Origin: Aliivibrio fischeri
GTDB lineage: Bacteria; Pseudomonadota; Gammaproteobacteria; Enterobacterales; Vibrionaceae
Length of the DNA: 64,000 nt
Direction: 5' to 3'
Assembly (NCBI RefSeq): GCF_009727955.1
Contig: NZ_WOBR01000004.1
Span: 1,117,724 to 1,181,723, forward strand
The position numbers and the translations under genes are program-made. Of this stretch, positions 13,015 through 23,960 are shown piece by piece (positions within the stretch are counted from its first letter, which is position 1; every line of letters starts with the position of its first letter). Below the pieces are notes generated by a model. It ran no database searches and was not told the DNA's origin. It saw only the letters and a program-made list of their open reading frames with translations.

Positions 13015-13506
13015 TTAGCGAGTCTTAATCACTAAATGGTTCGTTTGTTTTACTTCTTCCATAACAACATAAGTACGAGTGTCGTTAACGCCCGGAAGTC
13101 GTAATAGTGTATCACCAAGTAATCGACGATAAGCACTCATATCTGATACACGAGTCTTTAAAAGATAGTCAAAATCACCTGATACAAGATGACACTCTTG
13201 AATATCGTCTAATAACTGTACTGCAGCATTAAATTGTTCAAAAACATCTGGTGCACCACGGTTCAACGTGATTTCAACAAATACCAATAATGACGCATCA
13301 AGATATTGTGGGTTTAACAATGCTGTATAACCATTGATATACCCTTGGCGTTCTAGACGGCGAACGCGCTCTAAACATGGAGTTGGCGATAGGCCTACTC
13401 TCTTAGATAATTCAACATTTGAAATTCGACCATCTTTCTGGAGTTCATTCAAAATATTGCGATCGATACGATCCAGTTCCTTGGAAGGTTTCTTATTATC
13501 TACCAT
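13015..13506 (-). CDS. lrp: Leucine-responsive regulatory protein Lrp
   Basis: It is a global regulator of amino-acid metabolism. The 163 residues are nearly identical to E. coli Lrp by eye: helix-turn-helix RISNVELSKRVGLSPTPCLE (about 28-50), then the RAM effector domain with SGDFDYLLKTRV, ending VKQTNHLVIKTR. It is divergent from ald. The 156-bp shared region is very AT-rich, and ald is the kind of gene Lrp/AsnC proteins often control. That link is inferred from position. Confidence 0.96.
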   Translation of the reverse strand: MVDNKKPSKELDRIDRNILNELQKDGRISNVELSKRVGLSPTPCLERVRRLERQGYINGYTALLNPQYLDASLLVFVEITLNRGAPDVFEQFNAAVQLLDDIQECHLVSGDFDYLLKTRVSDMSAYRRLLGDTLLRLPGVNDTRTYVVMEEVKQTNHLVIKTR

Positions 13507-13662
13507 TTTTTATTCCACCTTATTACTTCCTTGCAAAAAAATATACTACAACTTTTTAATATTTAGCATCAAATTTTGCCATTTACAATCTATACTAGAT
13601 AAAAACTCGAAACAAAAACCCTACAACCAGTCATAATAACCATAAAACAAAAGGAAATCAGG

Positions 13663-14781
13663 ATGATCATTGGAGTACCTAAAGAAATAAAAAATCATGA
13701 ATATCGCGTTGGAATGATCCCTGCGAGTGTTCGCGAATTAATATCTCATGGCCATACCGTATTTGTCGAAACAAAAGCCGGCTCAGGCATTGGTTTTACC
13801 GACGAAGACTACATCGCGGTTGGTGCATCCATTCTTCCTACAGCTGAAGACGTATTCGCCAAAGCTGAAATGATTATTAAAGTTAAAGAACCTCAGGCTG
13901 TCGAGCGTGCAATGCTTCGTGAAGGGCAAATTTTATTCACGTACTTACATCTTGCACCAGATCTTCCACAAACTAAAGACCTAATCAAGAGTAAAGCTGT
14001 CTGCATCGCATATGAGACTGTAACAGATAATATGGGTCGTCTGCCACTATTAGCGCCAATGTCAGAAGTTGCAGGCCGAATGTCTATTCAAGCAGGCGCA
14101 CAAACATTAGAGAAATCAAACGGTGGTCGAGGCTTACTTTTAGGTGGTGTTCCGGGCGTTGAACCAGCAAAAGTCGTCATTGTTGGCGGTGGTGTTGTAG
14201 GTGCGAATGCTGCTCGTATGGCAGTAGGAATGCGTGCCGATGTAACTATATTAGACCGCAATATCGATACACTACGTCATCTAGATGAAGAGTTCCAAGG
14301 TCGTGCTAAAGTTGTTTATTCTACGGTTGATGCCATTGAAAAACACGTCCTAGAAGCTGATTTAGTCGTTGGTGCGGTACTTATTCCGGGCGCAGCAGCA
14401 CCTAAGTTAATTACAGCAGAACATATTAAACGCATGAAACCGGGGGCAGCGGTTGTTGATGTTGCTATTGATCAAGGTGGTTGTTTTGAAACATCTCATG
14501 CCACGACTCATGCTGATCCAACTTATATTGTGGATGAAGTTGTCCATTACTGTGTTGCTAACATGCCTGGAGCGGTAGCTCGAACGTCTACATTCGCCCT
14601 AAATAATGCAACACTTCCTTACATAATTAAATTAGCGGACAAAGGATATAAAGCGGCTTTATTAGAAGATAAAGGCTTCTTAGGTGGCTTAAACGTCATT
14701 CACGGTAAAGTAACTTGCAAAGAAGTAGCAGAAAGTTTCGACTTAGAATATGTCGAGCCTGAAACAGCAATCAGCGCTTAA
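13663..14781 (+). CDS. ald: Alanine dehydrogenase
   Basis: It catalyses NAD-dependent reversible deamination of L-alanine to pyruvate and ammonium. The 372 residues are full length. The N-terminal MIIGVPKEIKNHEYRVGMIP carries substrate-binding Arg15, and the LFTYLHLA segment carries the catalytic His. The dinucleotide motif VVIVGGGVVGANAA lies near residues 167-180, and the catalytic Asp is in VDVAIDQGG. AAGGAAAT lies before the ATG. It is divergent from lrp and ends at its own terminator. Confidence 0.95.
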   Translation: MIIGVPKEIKNHEYRVGMIPASVRELISHGHTVFVETKAGSGIGFTDEDYIAVGASILPTAEDVFAKAEMIIKVKEPQAVERAMLREGQILFTYLHLAPDLPQTKDLIKSKAVCIAYETVTDNMGRLPLLAPMSEVAGRMSIQAGAQTLEKSNGGRGLLLGGVPGVEPAKVVIVGGGVVGANAARMAVGMRADVTILDRNIDTLRHLDEEFQGRAKVVYSTVDAIEKHVLEADLVVGAVLIPGAAAPKLITAEHIKRMKPGAAVVDVAIDQGGCFETSHATTHADPTYIVDEVVHYCVANMPGAVARTSTFALNNATLPYIIKLADKGYKAALLEDKGFLGGLNVIHGKVTCKEVAESFDLEYVEPETAISA

Positions 14782-14809
14782 AAGTATATCCTATAACAAA
14801 ATCATTTGA

Positions 14810-14836
14810 GGGCACCTATTACGGTGCCCTTTCTTT
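14810..14836 (+). terminator. ald terminator
   Basis: GGGCACC (14810-14816) pairs with GGTGCCC (14823-14829), followed by TTTCTTT. Confidence 0.8.
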
Positions 14837-14921
14837 CATCGAATAAATTCCCTACAATCAGAAAATTACTAATACGGTGGCTAACGCTGTGTTAACTGCC
14901 CTTTTCTCTATTTTGTTTTAG

Positions 14922-15899
<978 letters not shown>

Positions 15900-15917
15900 A
15901 CTATCTCTGTTAACGTT

Positions 15918-15948
15918 AAACCCGAAGTTAATGCTTCGGGTTTCTTTT
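15918..15948 (+). terminator. trxB terminator
   Basis: AAACCCGAAG (15918-15927) pairs with CTTCGGGTTT (15934-15943), followed by CTTTTGC. Confidence 0.75.
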
Positions 15949-16052
15949 GCTCATCTTATTTTGTTGATGTGCCTATTTTTTCTGATATTCCAATTATTAA
16001 AATAGAAAAAGTAGTGCGTGCAAAATAATACAAAACGTAAGCTTTCAATATT

Positions 16053-17825
16053 ATGGATAAAATACAACAACGCGAGTTAGGTAAATGGCTCAAGGGTCAA
16101 AGCAAGCTTGCAAAAAAATGGCTAACCCTCTCTATCGGGCTCGGCTTTCTTTCCAGTCTTTTTCTTATTGCTCAAGCGGCATTACTTGCCGATATTCTGC
16201 ACCAATTAATCGTAGAACAAGTCGATAAATACGAACTGATTTCGCACTTTGTTGCTATCTTAGTGTTTGTTGCTATTCGTGCCCTTTGTAGTTGGGGACG
16301 AGAAATTGCAGGTTACCGATGTGGTGAACACATTCGAGTACACATTCGCCAATTGATTTTGAATAAACTTCAAGAATTAGGACCTGCTTACATCAAAGGA
16401 AAACCTGCGGGAACATGGGCAACCTTATTGCTTGAACAAGTTGAAGACATGCAAGACTTCTTCTCTCGCTATCTTCCACAAATGTCGCTATCGGTTTTGA
16501 TTCCATTTGTTATATTAATTGTCGTATTCCCTCAAAACTGGGCCGCAGGATTAATATTTTTGCTTACCGCGCCATTAGTTCCATTATTTATGGCGCTAGT
16601 TGGAATGGGAGCTGCAGATGCTAACCGACGCAATTTTAAAGCATTGCAACGTTTATCAGGTCATTTCTATGATCGTCTGCAATCAATGACAACCATACGC
16701 TTATTCAATAAAACAGCACAAGAAACTGAACACCTACATGGCGCTTCGGAAATTTTCCGTAAACGCACTATGGAAGTATTGCGACTGGCGTTCTTATCTT
16801 CTGCTGTTCTAGAATTTTTCACCTCAATTTCAATTGCTATTGTAGCGGTTTACTTCGGTTTTACGTTTATTGGTGAGCTAGATTTCGGGCATTACGGAAC
16901 AACCGTTACTCTGTTCACCGGCCTATTCATTCTTATTCTTGCTCCAGAATTTTATCAACCACTTCGTGATTTAGGTACCTTCTATCATGCTAAAGCACAA
17001 GCCATTGGTGCAGCAGAATCACTGGTTGAATTTCTAGACACAAAAACAGAACAACAAGCTCAAGGCGATAAAAAAGTCTCTGAATCTACAACTCTTGATA
17101 TTCAGGTTGAAGAGTTAATCGTAACAACTCACGATGGAAAAAACCTATTAGGTCCTATCAGCTTTCATCTAAAAGAAGGCTCTCAGACTGCACTTATTGG
17201 TCCGAGTGGTGCAGGCAAAACAAGTTTGATTAATGCCGTTCTTGGCTTCCTTCCATATCAAGGAAGTATCAAGATTAATGGCATTGAATTATCAGAGTTA
17301 GATAAAACAGAATGGTATAAAGAAATCAACTGGGTTGGCCAAAACCCAACATTGGTTCACGGTACGATTCAGGAAAATATCACGCTAGGTAAACAAGATA
17401 TAACTCAAGAACAACTTGATACTGCATGTGAGCATGCATTTGCTAATGAGTTCATTACTGATCTTGGTTATCAGCATGCAATTTCTGATCGTTCTGGCGG
17501 CTTATCTGTAGGACAAGCACAGCGACTGGCATTAGCAAGAGCATTACTGCAACAAGGGCGTTTATGGATCTTAGATGAACCAACAGCAAGTCTTGATGCC
17601 AAAAGCGAACGTTTAGTAATGAAAAGCCTAAATCAAGCAACTCAAGGCTTAACTACATTAATGATCACTCACCGCTTAGATCAACTTCATGCAATGGACT
17701 CTATCCTTGTATTAGATAAAGGGAAAATAGTTCAATCTGGCTCATTTGATGAAATAAAAGATTCTGGCCTATTTGCGAATATGCTAGCGGCAAAACAACC
17801 AGTGCAAGGTGATCTCGATGCGTGA
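16053..17825 (+). CDS. cydD: Heterodimeric ABC exporter subunit CydD
   Basis: With CydC it forms an inner-membrane ABC exporter needed for assembly of cytochrome bd and other haem proteins. Reduced thiols (glutathione, cysteine) or haem have been proposed as its substrate. Six transmembrane helices lie in residues 1-320. The ATPase domain has Walker A GPSGAGKTS, signature LSVGQAQRL and Walker B LWILDEPTAS. The 590 residues are full length. It overlaps cydC by 8 bp. Confidence 0.95.
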   Translation: MDKIQQRELGKWLKGQSKLAKKWLTLSIGLGFLSSLFLIAQAALLADILHQLIVEQVDKYELISHFVAILVFVAIRALCSWGREIAGYRCGEHIRVHIRQLILNKLQELGPAYIKGKPAGTWATLLLEQVEDMQDFFSRYLPQMSLSVLIPFVILIVVFPQNWAAGLIFLLTAPLVPLFMALVGMGAADANRRNFKALQRLSGHFYDRLQSMTTIRLFNKTAQETEHLHGASEIFRKRTMEVLRLAFLSSAVLEFFTSISIAIVAVYFGFTFIGELDFGHYGTTVTLFTGLFILILAPEFYQPLRDLGTFYHAKAQAIGAAESLVEFLDTKTEQQAQGDKKVSESTTLDIQVEELIVTTHDGKNLLGPISFHLKEGSQTALIGPSGAGKTSLINAVLGFLPYQGSIKINGIELSELDKTEWYKEINWVGQNPTLVHGTIQENITLGKQDITQEQLDTACEHAFANEFITDLGYQHAISDRSGGLSVGQAQRLALARALLQQGRLWILDEPTASLDAKSERLVMKSLNQATQGLTTLMITHRLDQLHAMDSILVLDKGKIVQSGSFDEIKDSGLFANMLAAKQPVQGDLDA

Positions 17826-19539
17826 TTTACTTCCTTATATCAAACTCTATAAAAAACATTGGTTCGGTTTAACACTTGGTATGTTACTCAGCTTTGCGAC
17901 TTTGTTTGCTTCTATTGGTTTGCTGACGATTTCTGGCTGGTTCATCTCAGCTTCAGCAATTGCGGGCTTAACCATTGCAAGAGAAACATTCAACTACATG
18001 CTCCCTGCCGGTGCCGTTCGTGGTTTCTCTATTGGCCGTACTGCTGGACGATGGGGCGAACGTGTTGTTAGTCATAACGCCACATTCAAACTGCTAACTG
18101 AATTACGTATTTTCTTCTTTAAGAAACTAATACCGCTTATCCCAGGTCGTTTCTCAAAGCTACGTGATGCGGATTTATTAAACCGTCTTGTTGCTGATGT
18201 TGATGCAATGGACCATGTTTATTTACGTTTAGTTAGCCCAATAATTGTAGGTACTTTAGGTATTATCGGACTGACTGCATTTCTTGCATGGTTTGATATC
18301 ACTATCGGTCTAACTCTTGGAGCTATTTTACTTTCTCTATTATTAATCTGGCCGACGCTATTTTATAAGTTAGGTAAGCACAATGGCTCAGAGCTGACCC
18401 AAAACAAAGCAACACTAAGAATCAAAACCCTAGATTGGCTACAGGGTAATGCTGAATTACGCATTTTTGGGGCTGAAGCTCAATACCGTCAGCGCATTCT
18501 TGATGCACAAACGGCACTATTAGCTAACCAACACCGTATGGCCGCTTTAACAGGATTAGCGAATGGTCTGCTACTGCTTGCTAACGGCTGGACACTACTA
18601 TTAATGTTGTGGATTGCTGGTGATGGTATTGCAGGAATGACACCTGATCCTATGGTCGCTATGGTTGCATTTGCGACAATGGCAAGTTTTGAACTGCTTA
18701 TGCCAATAGCGGGCGCATTTCAATATCTAGGACAAACACTAAGCTCAGCTCGTCGCCTGAATGAAATCATCACAGCAGAGCCAGATACCGTGTTTGATGA
18801 AAATGGTGTTGATCAAGCCGTCAAAGGTAATTTAACAATCTCGAATGTGGATTACCAATACATGGATGCAGATACTAATGCGATTAATGCCATCTCACTT
18901 GACCTACTTGCAGGGCAAAAAATGGCCATTGTTGGTCAAACTGGTTCAGGTAAATCAACCTTATTGCAATTGTTAACTCGTCAATGGGATCCAAAGTCAG
19001 GTTACATTGCTATTGATGGGGTTAAGTTACCTAAATGGAAAGAATCAAGTCTTCGTAGTGCAATGTCAGTAGTAAGCCAACGAGTCGATATTTTAAATGG
19101 TTCTCTAAGAGATAACTTACTACTCGCTGATGATACAGCAAGCGATGAAAAACTGATTGAAACCTTAAATCAAGTTGGATTAAAAGATCTAACAATTGAC
19201 GAAGGTCTTAATGCTTGGTTAGGCGATGGCGGCCGACAACTCTCTGGTGGTGAACGTCGTCGAATTGGAATTGCACGAGCGTTATTACATGATGCACCAA
19301 TTGTACTATTGGATGAGCCAACAGAAGGCTTAGATCAAAAAACCGAACAACAAATTATGTCAGTGCTAAATAAACACATTGAACACAAAACCGTTGTGTT
19401 TATTACCCACCGTCTAGTGAATCTAGAGCAAATGGATCATATTTGTTTGATGGATCACGGTGAAATCGTTGAACAAGGTACGCATGATAGCCTACTTTCT
19501 CTTAAAGGCGCTTACCACCAATTATGGCAACGCTTTTAA
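17818..19539 (+). CDS. cydC: Heterodimeric ABC exporter subunit CydC
   Basis: It is the partner of CydD. I choose the ATG at 17818, giving MRDLLPYIKLYKKHW and 573 residues, the E. coli CydC length. AAGGTG lies six bases upstream and the start overlaps the cydD stop. The frame also contains a GTG at 17809, which is less well placed. Six transmembrane helices precede an ATPase domain with Walker A GQTGSGKST, signature LSGGERRRIGIARALL and Walker B IVLLDEPTEGLD. The gene ends at a strong terminator facing serC. Confidence 0.95.
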   Translation: MRDLLPYIKLYKKHWFGLTLGMLLSFATLFASIGLLTISGWFISASAIAGLTIARETFNYMLPAGAVRGFSIGRTAGRWGERVVSHNATFKLLTELRIFFFKKLIPLIPGRFSKLRDADLLNRLVADVDAMDHVYLRLVSPIIVGTLGIIGLTAFLAWFDITIGLTLGAILLSLLLIWPTLFYKLGKHNGSELTQNKATLRIKTLDWLQGNAELRIFGAEAQYRQRILDAQTALLANQHRMAALTGLANGLLLLANGWTLLLMLWIAGDGIAGMTPDPMVAMVAFATMASFELLMPIAGAFQYLGQTLSSARRLNEIITAEPDTVFDENGVDQAVKGNLTISNVDYQYMDADTNAINAISLDLLAGQKMAIVGQTGSGKSTLLQLLTRQWDPKSGYIAIDGVKLPKWKESSLRSAMSVVSQRVDILNGSLRDNLLLADDTASDEKLIETLNQVGLKDLTIDEGLNAWLGDGGRQLSGGERRRIGIARALLHDAPIVLLDEPTEGLDQKTEQQIMSVLNKHIEHKTVVFITHRLVNLEQMDHICLMDHGEIVEQGTHDSLLSLKGAYHQLWQRF

Positions 19540-19564
19540 TCAACATTAAGTAGTTTAAGATAAT

Positions 19565-19597
19565 AAAAAGCCGATATGACTATCATATCGGCTTTTT
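19565..19597. terminator. Bidirectional terminator between cydC and serC
   Basis: AAAAAGCCGATATGA (19565-19579) pairs with TCATATCGGCTTTTT, with a three-base loop. Confidence 0.88.
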
Positions 19598-19621
19598 TGT
19601 ATCAGTAAATAAGAGCAATAC

Positions 19622-20704
19622 CTAAACGTACTTCTCTTCGAACTCTTTCATAAATTGCACAAGTGCTTCAACACCTTCTAGTGGCATTGCGTTATAAATT
19701 GATGCACGCATACCCCCAACAACTCGGTGTCCTTTCAAAGCTTTTAAACCCGCTTCGTCAGCTAATTCAAGAAACTTCGCATCCAACTCAGGATTTGCTA
19801 GTTGGAATGGTACATTCATCAAAGAACGATTATCAGAATGAACGTCATTACGATAAAAATCCGAGTGGTCAATGTAATCATACAGAACCGCTGCTTTCTT
19901 ACGGTTGTGTGTTTCCATTGCATCAATACCACCATTAGATTTCAACCATTTGAAAACTAATCCCGCAAGATACCAAGCATAAGTTGGAGGCGTATTAAAC
20001 ATCGATTCTTTATCTGCTAATACACCGTAGTTTAATACACTCGGTAAAGCTTGAGCGGCTAAATCCAATAGGTCATCACGAACAATAACAATTGTTAAGC
20101 CCGCAGGACCAATATTCTTCTGTGCTCCAGCATAAATAACACCGTATTTAGACACATCAATTTTACGCGATAAAATTGTCGATGACATATCAGCAACAAT
20201 CGGTTTGTCTGTTACTGGTAAATCATTAATCTCTATTCCATCGATGGTTTCATTTGGACAAAAATGAACATACGCAGCATCATCGCTTAATGTCCACTCA
20301 GAAGCCGGTTGAACCGCTTTCTTACCATCAACATCAATAATGGTATTAATCACATTTGGCGTACAATATTTTTGCGCTTCTTCAACCGCACTTTGAGCCC
20401 AATAACCAGCATCAACATAATCAGCTTTAGTATTACCGCCCAATAAATTTAAAGGTACTGCAGCAAACTGAGCTCTCGCTCCACCCTGACAAAATAACAC
20501 TTTATAGTTGTCTGGAATCGCTAATAAGTCACGTAAGTCTTGCTCTGATTCTTCAGCAACTTTAATAAACTCTTTACTGCGGTGACTTATTTCCATCACA
20601 GATGTGCCTAAGCCATTCCAATTTACCAATTCCTTTTGAGCTTGGGCGAGAACGTCTACTGGTAACATTGCTGGTCCAGCACAAAAGTTAAATACTTTTT
20701 CCAT
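19622..20704 (-). CDS. serC: Phosphoserine aminotransferase
   Basis: It is a PLP enzyme of serine synthesis (3-phosphohydroxypyruvate to phosphoserine) that also serves pyridoxal-phosphate synthesis. The PLP-binding Lys196 is in [12 protein letters not shown]. The N-terminal [11 protein letters not shown], the phosphate-binding HRSKEF and the C-terminal [17 protein letters not shown] are all typical. The 360 residues match the family. An AGGAGT Shine-Dalgarno precedes the ATG at 20704. Confidence 0.96.
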   Translation of the reverse strand: MEKVFNFCAGPAMLPVDVLAQAQKELVNWNGLGTSVMEISHRSKEFIKVAEESEQDLRDLLAIPDNYKVLFCQGGARAQFAAVPLNLLGGNTKADYVDAGYWAQSAVEEAQKYCTPNVINTIIDVDGKKAVQPASEWTLSDDAAYVHFCPNETIDGIEINDLPVTDKPIVADMSSTILSRKIDVSKYGVIYAGAQKNIGPAGLTIVIVRDDLLDLAAQALPSVLNYGVLADKESMFNTPPTYAWYLAGLVFKWLKSNGGIDAMETHNRKKAAVLYDYIDHSDFYRNDVHSDNRSLMNVPFQLANPELDAKFLELADEAGLKALKGHRVVGGMRASIYNAMPLEGVEALVQFMKEFEEKYV

Positions 20705-20853
20705 GTTTCTTAAAACTCCTGTTGATGTTTACAACACTAACTGACAAAAAATGATTACGAAATTAATAACACCTTTCATCTCATAAAGGAATCAGAAAGT
20801 GATCTATTTCACTAAATCCATAACAATGACAGATAAAAATAAGAAATATCAGT

Positions 20854-20884
20854 TAAAAAAATAGCCCACCAAAGTGAGCTATTT
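20854..20884 (-). terminator. Terminator of the DUF945 gene
   Basis: On the minus strand AATAGCTCACTTT is followed by its near-complement GGTGGGCTATT and a long T-run. Confidence 0.7.
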
Positions 20885-20901
20885 ATATAAATATAAATGA
20901 A

Positions 20902-22203
20902 TTAACGAAGATAAGTTAAAAAGCCTAATAGCATAAATAAAGGCATTTTTTGACCATTTGGTAACTCAATTTGACCATTAGCAATCTTCGCTGATAGACG
21001 ATAATTATCACCTTCTTCCGTTGCAAACTCATTAACAAGTAATTCATCCATTTGCATACGAAGCTCTGGTGTCTCATCTACCAATTTTTTCGCAATAACT
21101 AACTCAGAACTGCCTTGTAGTGTTTGAACGAGTTTATCTGCATTTTGAGAAGCTCGCGCAGTCCCTGCTGGTAGAGTAAGCAGAATTTGGCTATTCACTT
21201 TACTGCCTAGTACATCAGCACTGAATTCATTTAAGTTTACTTTAAAACCTTTCGCAGCAAGTAAATCAAAAGACAACATTAATTGCTGTACTTTTTCTGG
21301 CGTGATTTCTTGATCTTGTAATAGAGGAACTAGCTTAATTAATGCGTCATAGTTCAGCTCTTCAAAACTTAAGTCAAAAACACCATTTTCCAAAGTACCA
21401 CTATCTGTAACGATTTCATTTATCGTTAGTTTATTGCTAGAGCTTAATGCATTGTCTTCTGGCTTATCTTTTACTTCTTTGATTTGGTTAATGCTCGTAT
21501 AGGTAAAGCCTTTCACTTCATTGTGATTTTGACCTTCTACGTCATTTAACACCAATTTGTCCATGCCAATGTTTGCTTCACCAATAAAGATATCACCCAC
21601 ATAATGACCGACACTCTGACCTTTTACGTTATCAACAACAAACTCTGATTGATTATCTAAACGTAATTCAGTCTTAGGTAGGTCGTAAGCTAAAGTAAAT
21701 TGACCATCTTTTTGTACCGTCGCAGATACTTGACTTGCGGCAACAAATAGCTTTTCAACACCTTGAGAACGTAAATCGTCATTAACAAAATTAGCGTCTT
21801 GGCTTGAAAGCAGTAACTCAGTTGTGCCTGTTAATTGACTCTCTGTAGTTAGCTTAAGTCCTTTAATAAAATCAGACTTATTAGCTTCAGTTTCAAATGT
21901 TGATACCGAAGAGATCGATAATAAACCATGAGATATTTCATGATTCACAATAATGTCAGTTGGATAGCCCGCATGCTCTAATTCAGCACTTAAACCAGGA
22001 TCAACAACATGAATTCGACTTTGAGCCGTCGAACTTAAATAACCGCGATCATAAGAAAGATTTTCAATAGCAATAACTGAATTATCATAAGAAGCGATTC
22101 CATCTTTAAAAATGGCTTCACCAATCTTCCCTGTCGCAAATGGCCAGCAAGCAACAAGAGCAACCGCTCCGCCTATTGCTGCATATTTTTTTAACTCATT
22201 CAT
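20902..22203 (-). CDS. DUF945 / YdgA family periplasmic or membrane-anchored protein
   Basis: I start it at the ATG at 22203 (MNELKKYAAIGGAVALVACW). The frame extends nine codons upstream to a TTG, but an N-terminal membrane anchor right at the start fits the family. The order TGKIGE, then SYDRGYLSSTAQSRI, corresponds to the YdgA-type DUF945 N terminus. The 433 residues are mostly beta-prone and polar, suggesting a large periplasmic domain held by one N-terminal helix. The biochemical role of the family is unknown to me. It is divergent from an outer-membrane protein gene. Confidence 0.8.
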   Translation of the reverse strand: MNELKKYAAIGGAVALVACWPFATGKIGEAIFKDGIASYDNSVIAIENLSYDRGYLSSTAQSRIHVVDPGLSAELEHAGYPTDIIVNHEISHGLLSISSVSTFETEANKSDFIKGLKLTTESQLTGTTELLLSSQDANFVNDDLRSQGVEKLFVAASQVSATVQKDGQFTLAYDLPKTELRLDNQSEFVVDNVKGQSVGHYVGDIFIGEANIGMDKLVLNDVEGQNHNEVKGFTYTSINQIKEVKDKPEDNALSSSNKLTINEIVTDSGTLENGVFDLSFEELNYDALIKLVPLLQDQEITPEKVQQLMLSFDLLAAKGFKVNLNEFSADVLGSKVNSQILLTLPAGTARASQNADKLVQTLQGSSELVIAKKLVDETPELRMQMDELLVNEFATEEGDNYRLSAKIANGQIELPNGQKMPLFMLLGFLTYLR

Positions 22204-22478
22204 ATTGGTATCCAACGTTATCAATTTCAATCAGTTTACCTAACACAACAAGCTCAATACAACTCTATTTATTAGATAACTGCGTCATATATAACAAAAC
22301 TTACTATGCTTGGCTTAATTTTTGCTTTATTTTATTAAATATATATACATGTTCATTTTTTGACGATTTGTTGTTACTTCAAATTTATATATTGCTTTCT
22401 AGCAAAAATACCGATTTCTGTTAGTATCTAGGCCATATTTTTTGTTTACAGCACTCAATTTGATAGGTTTCAAATATC

Positions 22479-23027
22479 ATGATCCGTAAAACACTTTTAG
22501 CATCAAGCCTAATGTTTATTTCTGCAACTTCAATGGCTGCAGATGACGCAAACAATGCCATCATGAGCAACTTCAGCTACGATTACGTTGAAGCTCGCAT
22601 TGGCTTTAGCCCTTCAACATTCGGTGCTGGTTTCAGCAAATCAATTCACCCAAATGCTCACGCTATCGCAAGTATTGATTCTGAGTTAGATGGTGATTAC
22701 GACCTAGCTGCTGGTCTTGGTTTTCACGCTCCAGTAAACAACTGGGCTGACATCACTGGTGAAATGCTATTACGCGTTGTTGATGACAATCATAAATACC
22801 ACAATGACACAGGTATGGAACTGAACCTTGGCGTACGTCAGTGGTTAGGTCCACAACTTGAAGTTGGTGGTAAAGTAGGTTACCTATCTATCGACGATAA
22901 CGACGATACTCTATTCTCTGTATACGGTCGCTTCCACTCAACAGAACTATTCTCTATTGGTGCTGAAGGTCGTTTCAACGGTATCTACGGTGATCAACTT
23001 CTACTAACAGCTCGTTTTAAATACTAA
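22479..23027 (+). CDS. Small outer-membrane beta-barrel protein
   Basis: The 182 residues begin with a signal peptide, MIRKTLLASSLMFISATSMA, cleaved after residue 20. Alternating amphipathic strands follow, and the protein ends in the aromatic RFKY typical of barrel insertion signals. The estimated size suggests an eight-stranded barrel. I do not recognise a specific substrate. The gene sits between a DUF945 gene and tfoX, and has its own terminator shared with tfoX. Codon use is strongly biased (GGT, CTT, AAC), suggesting high expression. Confidence 0.82.
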   Translation: MIRKTLLASSLMFISATSMAADDANNAIMSNFSYDYVEARIGFSPSTFGAGFSKSIHPNAHAIASIDSELDGDYDLAAGLGFHAPVNNWADITGEMLLRVVDDNHKYHNDTGMELNLGVRQWLGPQLEVGGKVGYLSIDDNDDTLFSVYGRFHSTELFSIGAEGRFNGIYGDQLLLTARFKY

Positions 23028-23049
23028 TTTAAAATAACTGTTTAAATAC

Positions 23050-23103
23050 AAAAAAACCTCGTTATACCGAAACATATAAGTTAAGGAATAACGAGGTTTT
23101 TTT
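23050..23103. terminator. Bidirectional terminator between the barrel gene and tfoX
   Basis: AAAAAACCTCGTTAT pairs with ATAACGAGGTTTTTT across a loop of about 22 bases. It serves both convergent genes. Confidence 0.82.
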
Positions 23104-23117
23104 ATGAAATAAACAAA

Positions 23118-23702
23118 TCAAACTTGCTGTAATAGTGCTTGCTTTGCAGGTTCTTGTAATAACGTCCAATGAACACCTGATTCTGCACCCGCAAATTTCC
23201 AAAGTAACTTAACATCAACATCACCACCATAGGTGTGATTCACTTTTTTAAATACATCAACAGCACCAATTTCCAGAAATGAATCAACATCAGGAACTCC
23301 TGCTTTTTTGACCATTCTTTCTAATGTCAGTTGCATATTTGGTAAGTCACGTAAACGGCGGTTTTCTTTGGATTTTTTAAACTCTCTTTCTAAACGAGAG
23401 TTTTCCATAGCTTCTTGAACAATAGAAAGAAGAGAAGCTGGTTTCTTTTCAAATAACTCAGTAACATCAAAATAATTAACAGTCGCAATTGTCGTCTTCT
23501 TAACATGCTTGAAACGCTCACAACCTAACTCTTCAAACCGAGCATCAACCTCACCACCACCACGTACATATAGTCGTCCATCAGTAACTAGCGAGAACAT
23601 GGCATCTTCGGTAAATAAACCAACACCACCAAACATTGAACGTTTATTGAATCTTCCCAGTTTTTTTACAAAGTTAAAAAAGCGCTCTTCTAGATGACTC
23701 AT
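23118..23702 (-). CDS. tfoX: TfoX/Sxy family DNA-transformation (competence) regulator
   Basis: The 194 residues contain the TfoX N-terminal domain (KRSMFGGVGLFTEDAMFSLVTDGRLYVRG, about 18-50) and the C-terminal domain (LPNMQLTLERMVKKAGVPDVDSFLEIGAVDVFKKV). I start it at MSHLEERFF (23702) because AAGGAGATCGAG precedes it. The open frame extends 21 more codons but lacks such a site. In vibrios TfoX is the chitin-induced activator that, with CRP, turns on natural competence and type VI secretion genes. The position after serC and a barrel gene matches the V. cholerae tfoX locus (VC1153 region), favouring TfoX over TfoY. A possible inhibitory leader structure is listed separately. Confidence 0.88.
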   Translation of the reverse strand: MSHLEERFFNFVKKLGRFNKRSMFGGVGLFTEDAMFSLVTDGRLYVRGGGEVDARFEELGCERFKHVKKTTIATVNYFDVTELFEKKPASLLSIVQEAMENSRLEREFKKSKENRRLRDLPNMQLTLERMVKKAGVPDVDSFLEIGAVDVFKKVNHTYGGDVDVKLLWKFAGAESGVHWTLLQEPAKQALLQQV

Positions 23703-23765
23703 CTCGATCTCCTTGATCTTTAAATTAACATCCCCCGTCCCTGTCATAAAATTGACATCAAGCAA
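23703..23765 (-). promoter_or_regulatory. tfoX mRNA leader with possible Shine-Dalgarno-masking stem
   Basis: On the minus strand CTTGAT (23757-23762) is complementary to ATCAAG (23712-23717), which overlaps the tfoX ribosome-binding site AAGGAG. A G-rich stretch (GGGACGGGGG) lies between them. In V. cholerae the tfoX leader is opened by the sRNA TfoR. Whether the same occurs here is inferred. Confidence 0.4.
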
Positions 23766-23940
23766 TTGAATAATAAACGTACAATGAATAAGTTTCTATT
23801 ATTTTTATATTAATACCTGAAATAGCAGTATATTTCTTTATTTCGATCACATTCCTATTAATTAATTCATGTAACGAAACAAGTAGTTCTTCAGGCTCGT
23901 ATCACATTATAATGACATAACACACCACATCATTACATTG

Positions 23941-23960
23941 ATGAATCTCACAAGATTCAT
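23941..23960. repeat. Perfect inverted repeat, possible operator
   Basis: ATGAATCT-CACA-AGATTCAT, perfect 8-base arms with a 4-base loop, 160 bp before the HDOD gene and upstream of tfoX. Confidence 0.45.

Noticed and set aside
23703-23765. N-terminal extension of TfoX
   Set aside because: The strong AAGGAG just before 23702 and the family N terminus favour the shorter protein; the upstream part is better read as leader RNA.
23840-23915. CRP site for tfoX
   Set aside because: Only single TGTGA half sites are present; the second half does not fit TCACA at the right spacing in either case.
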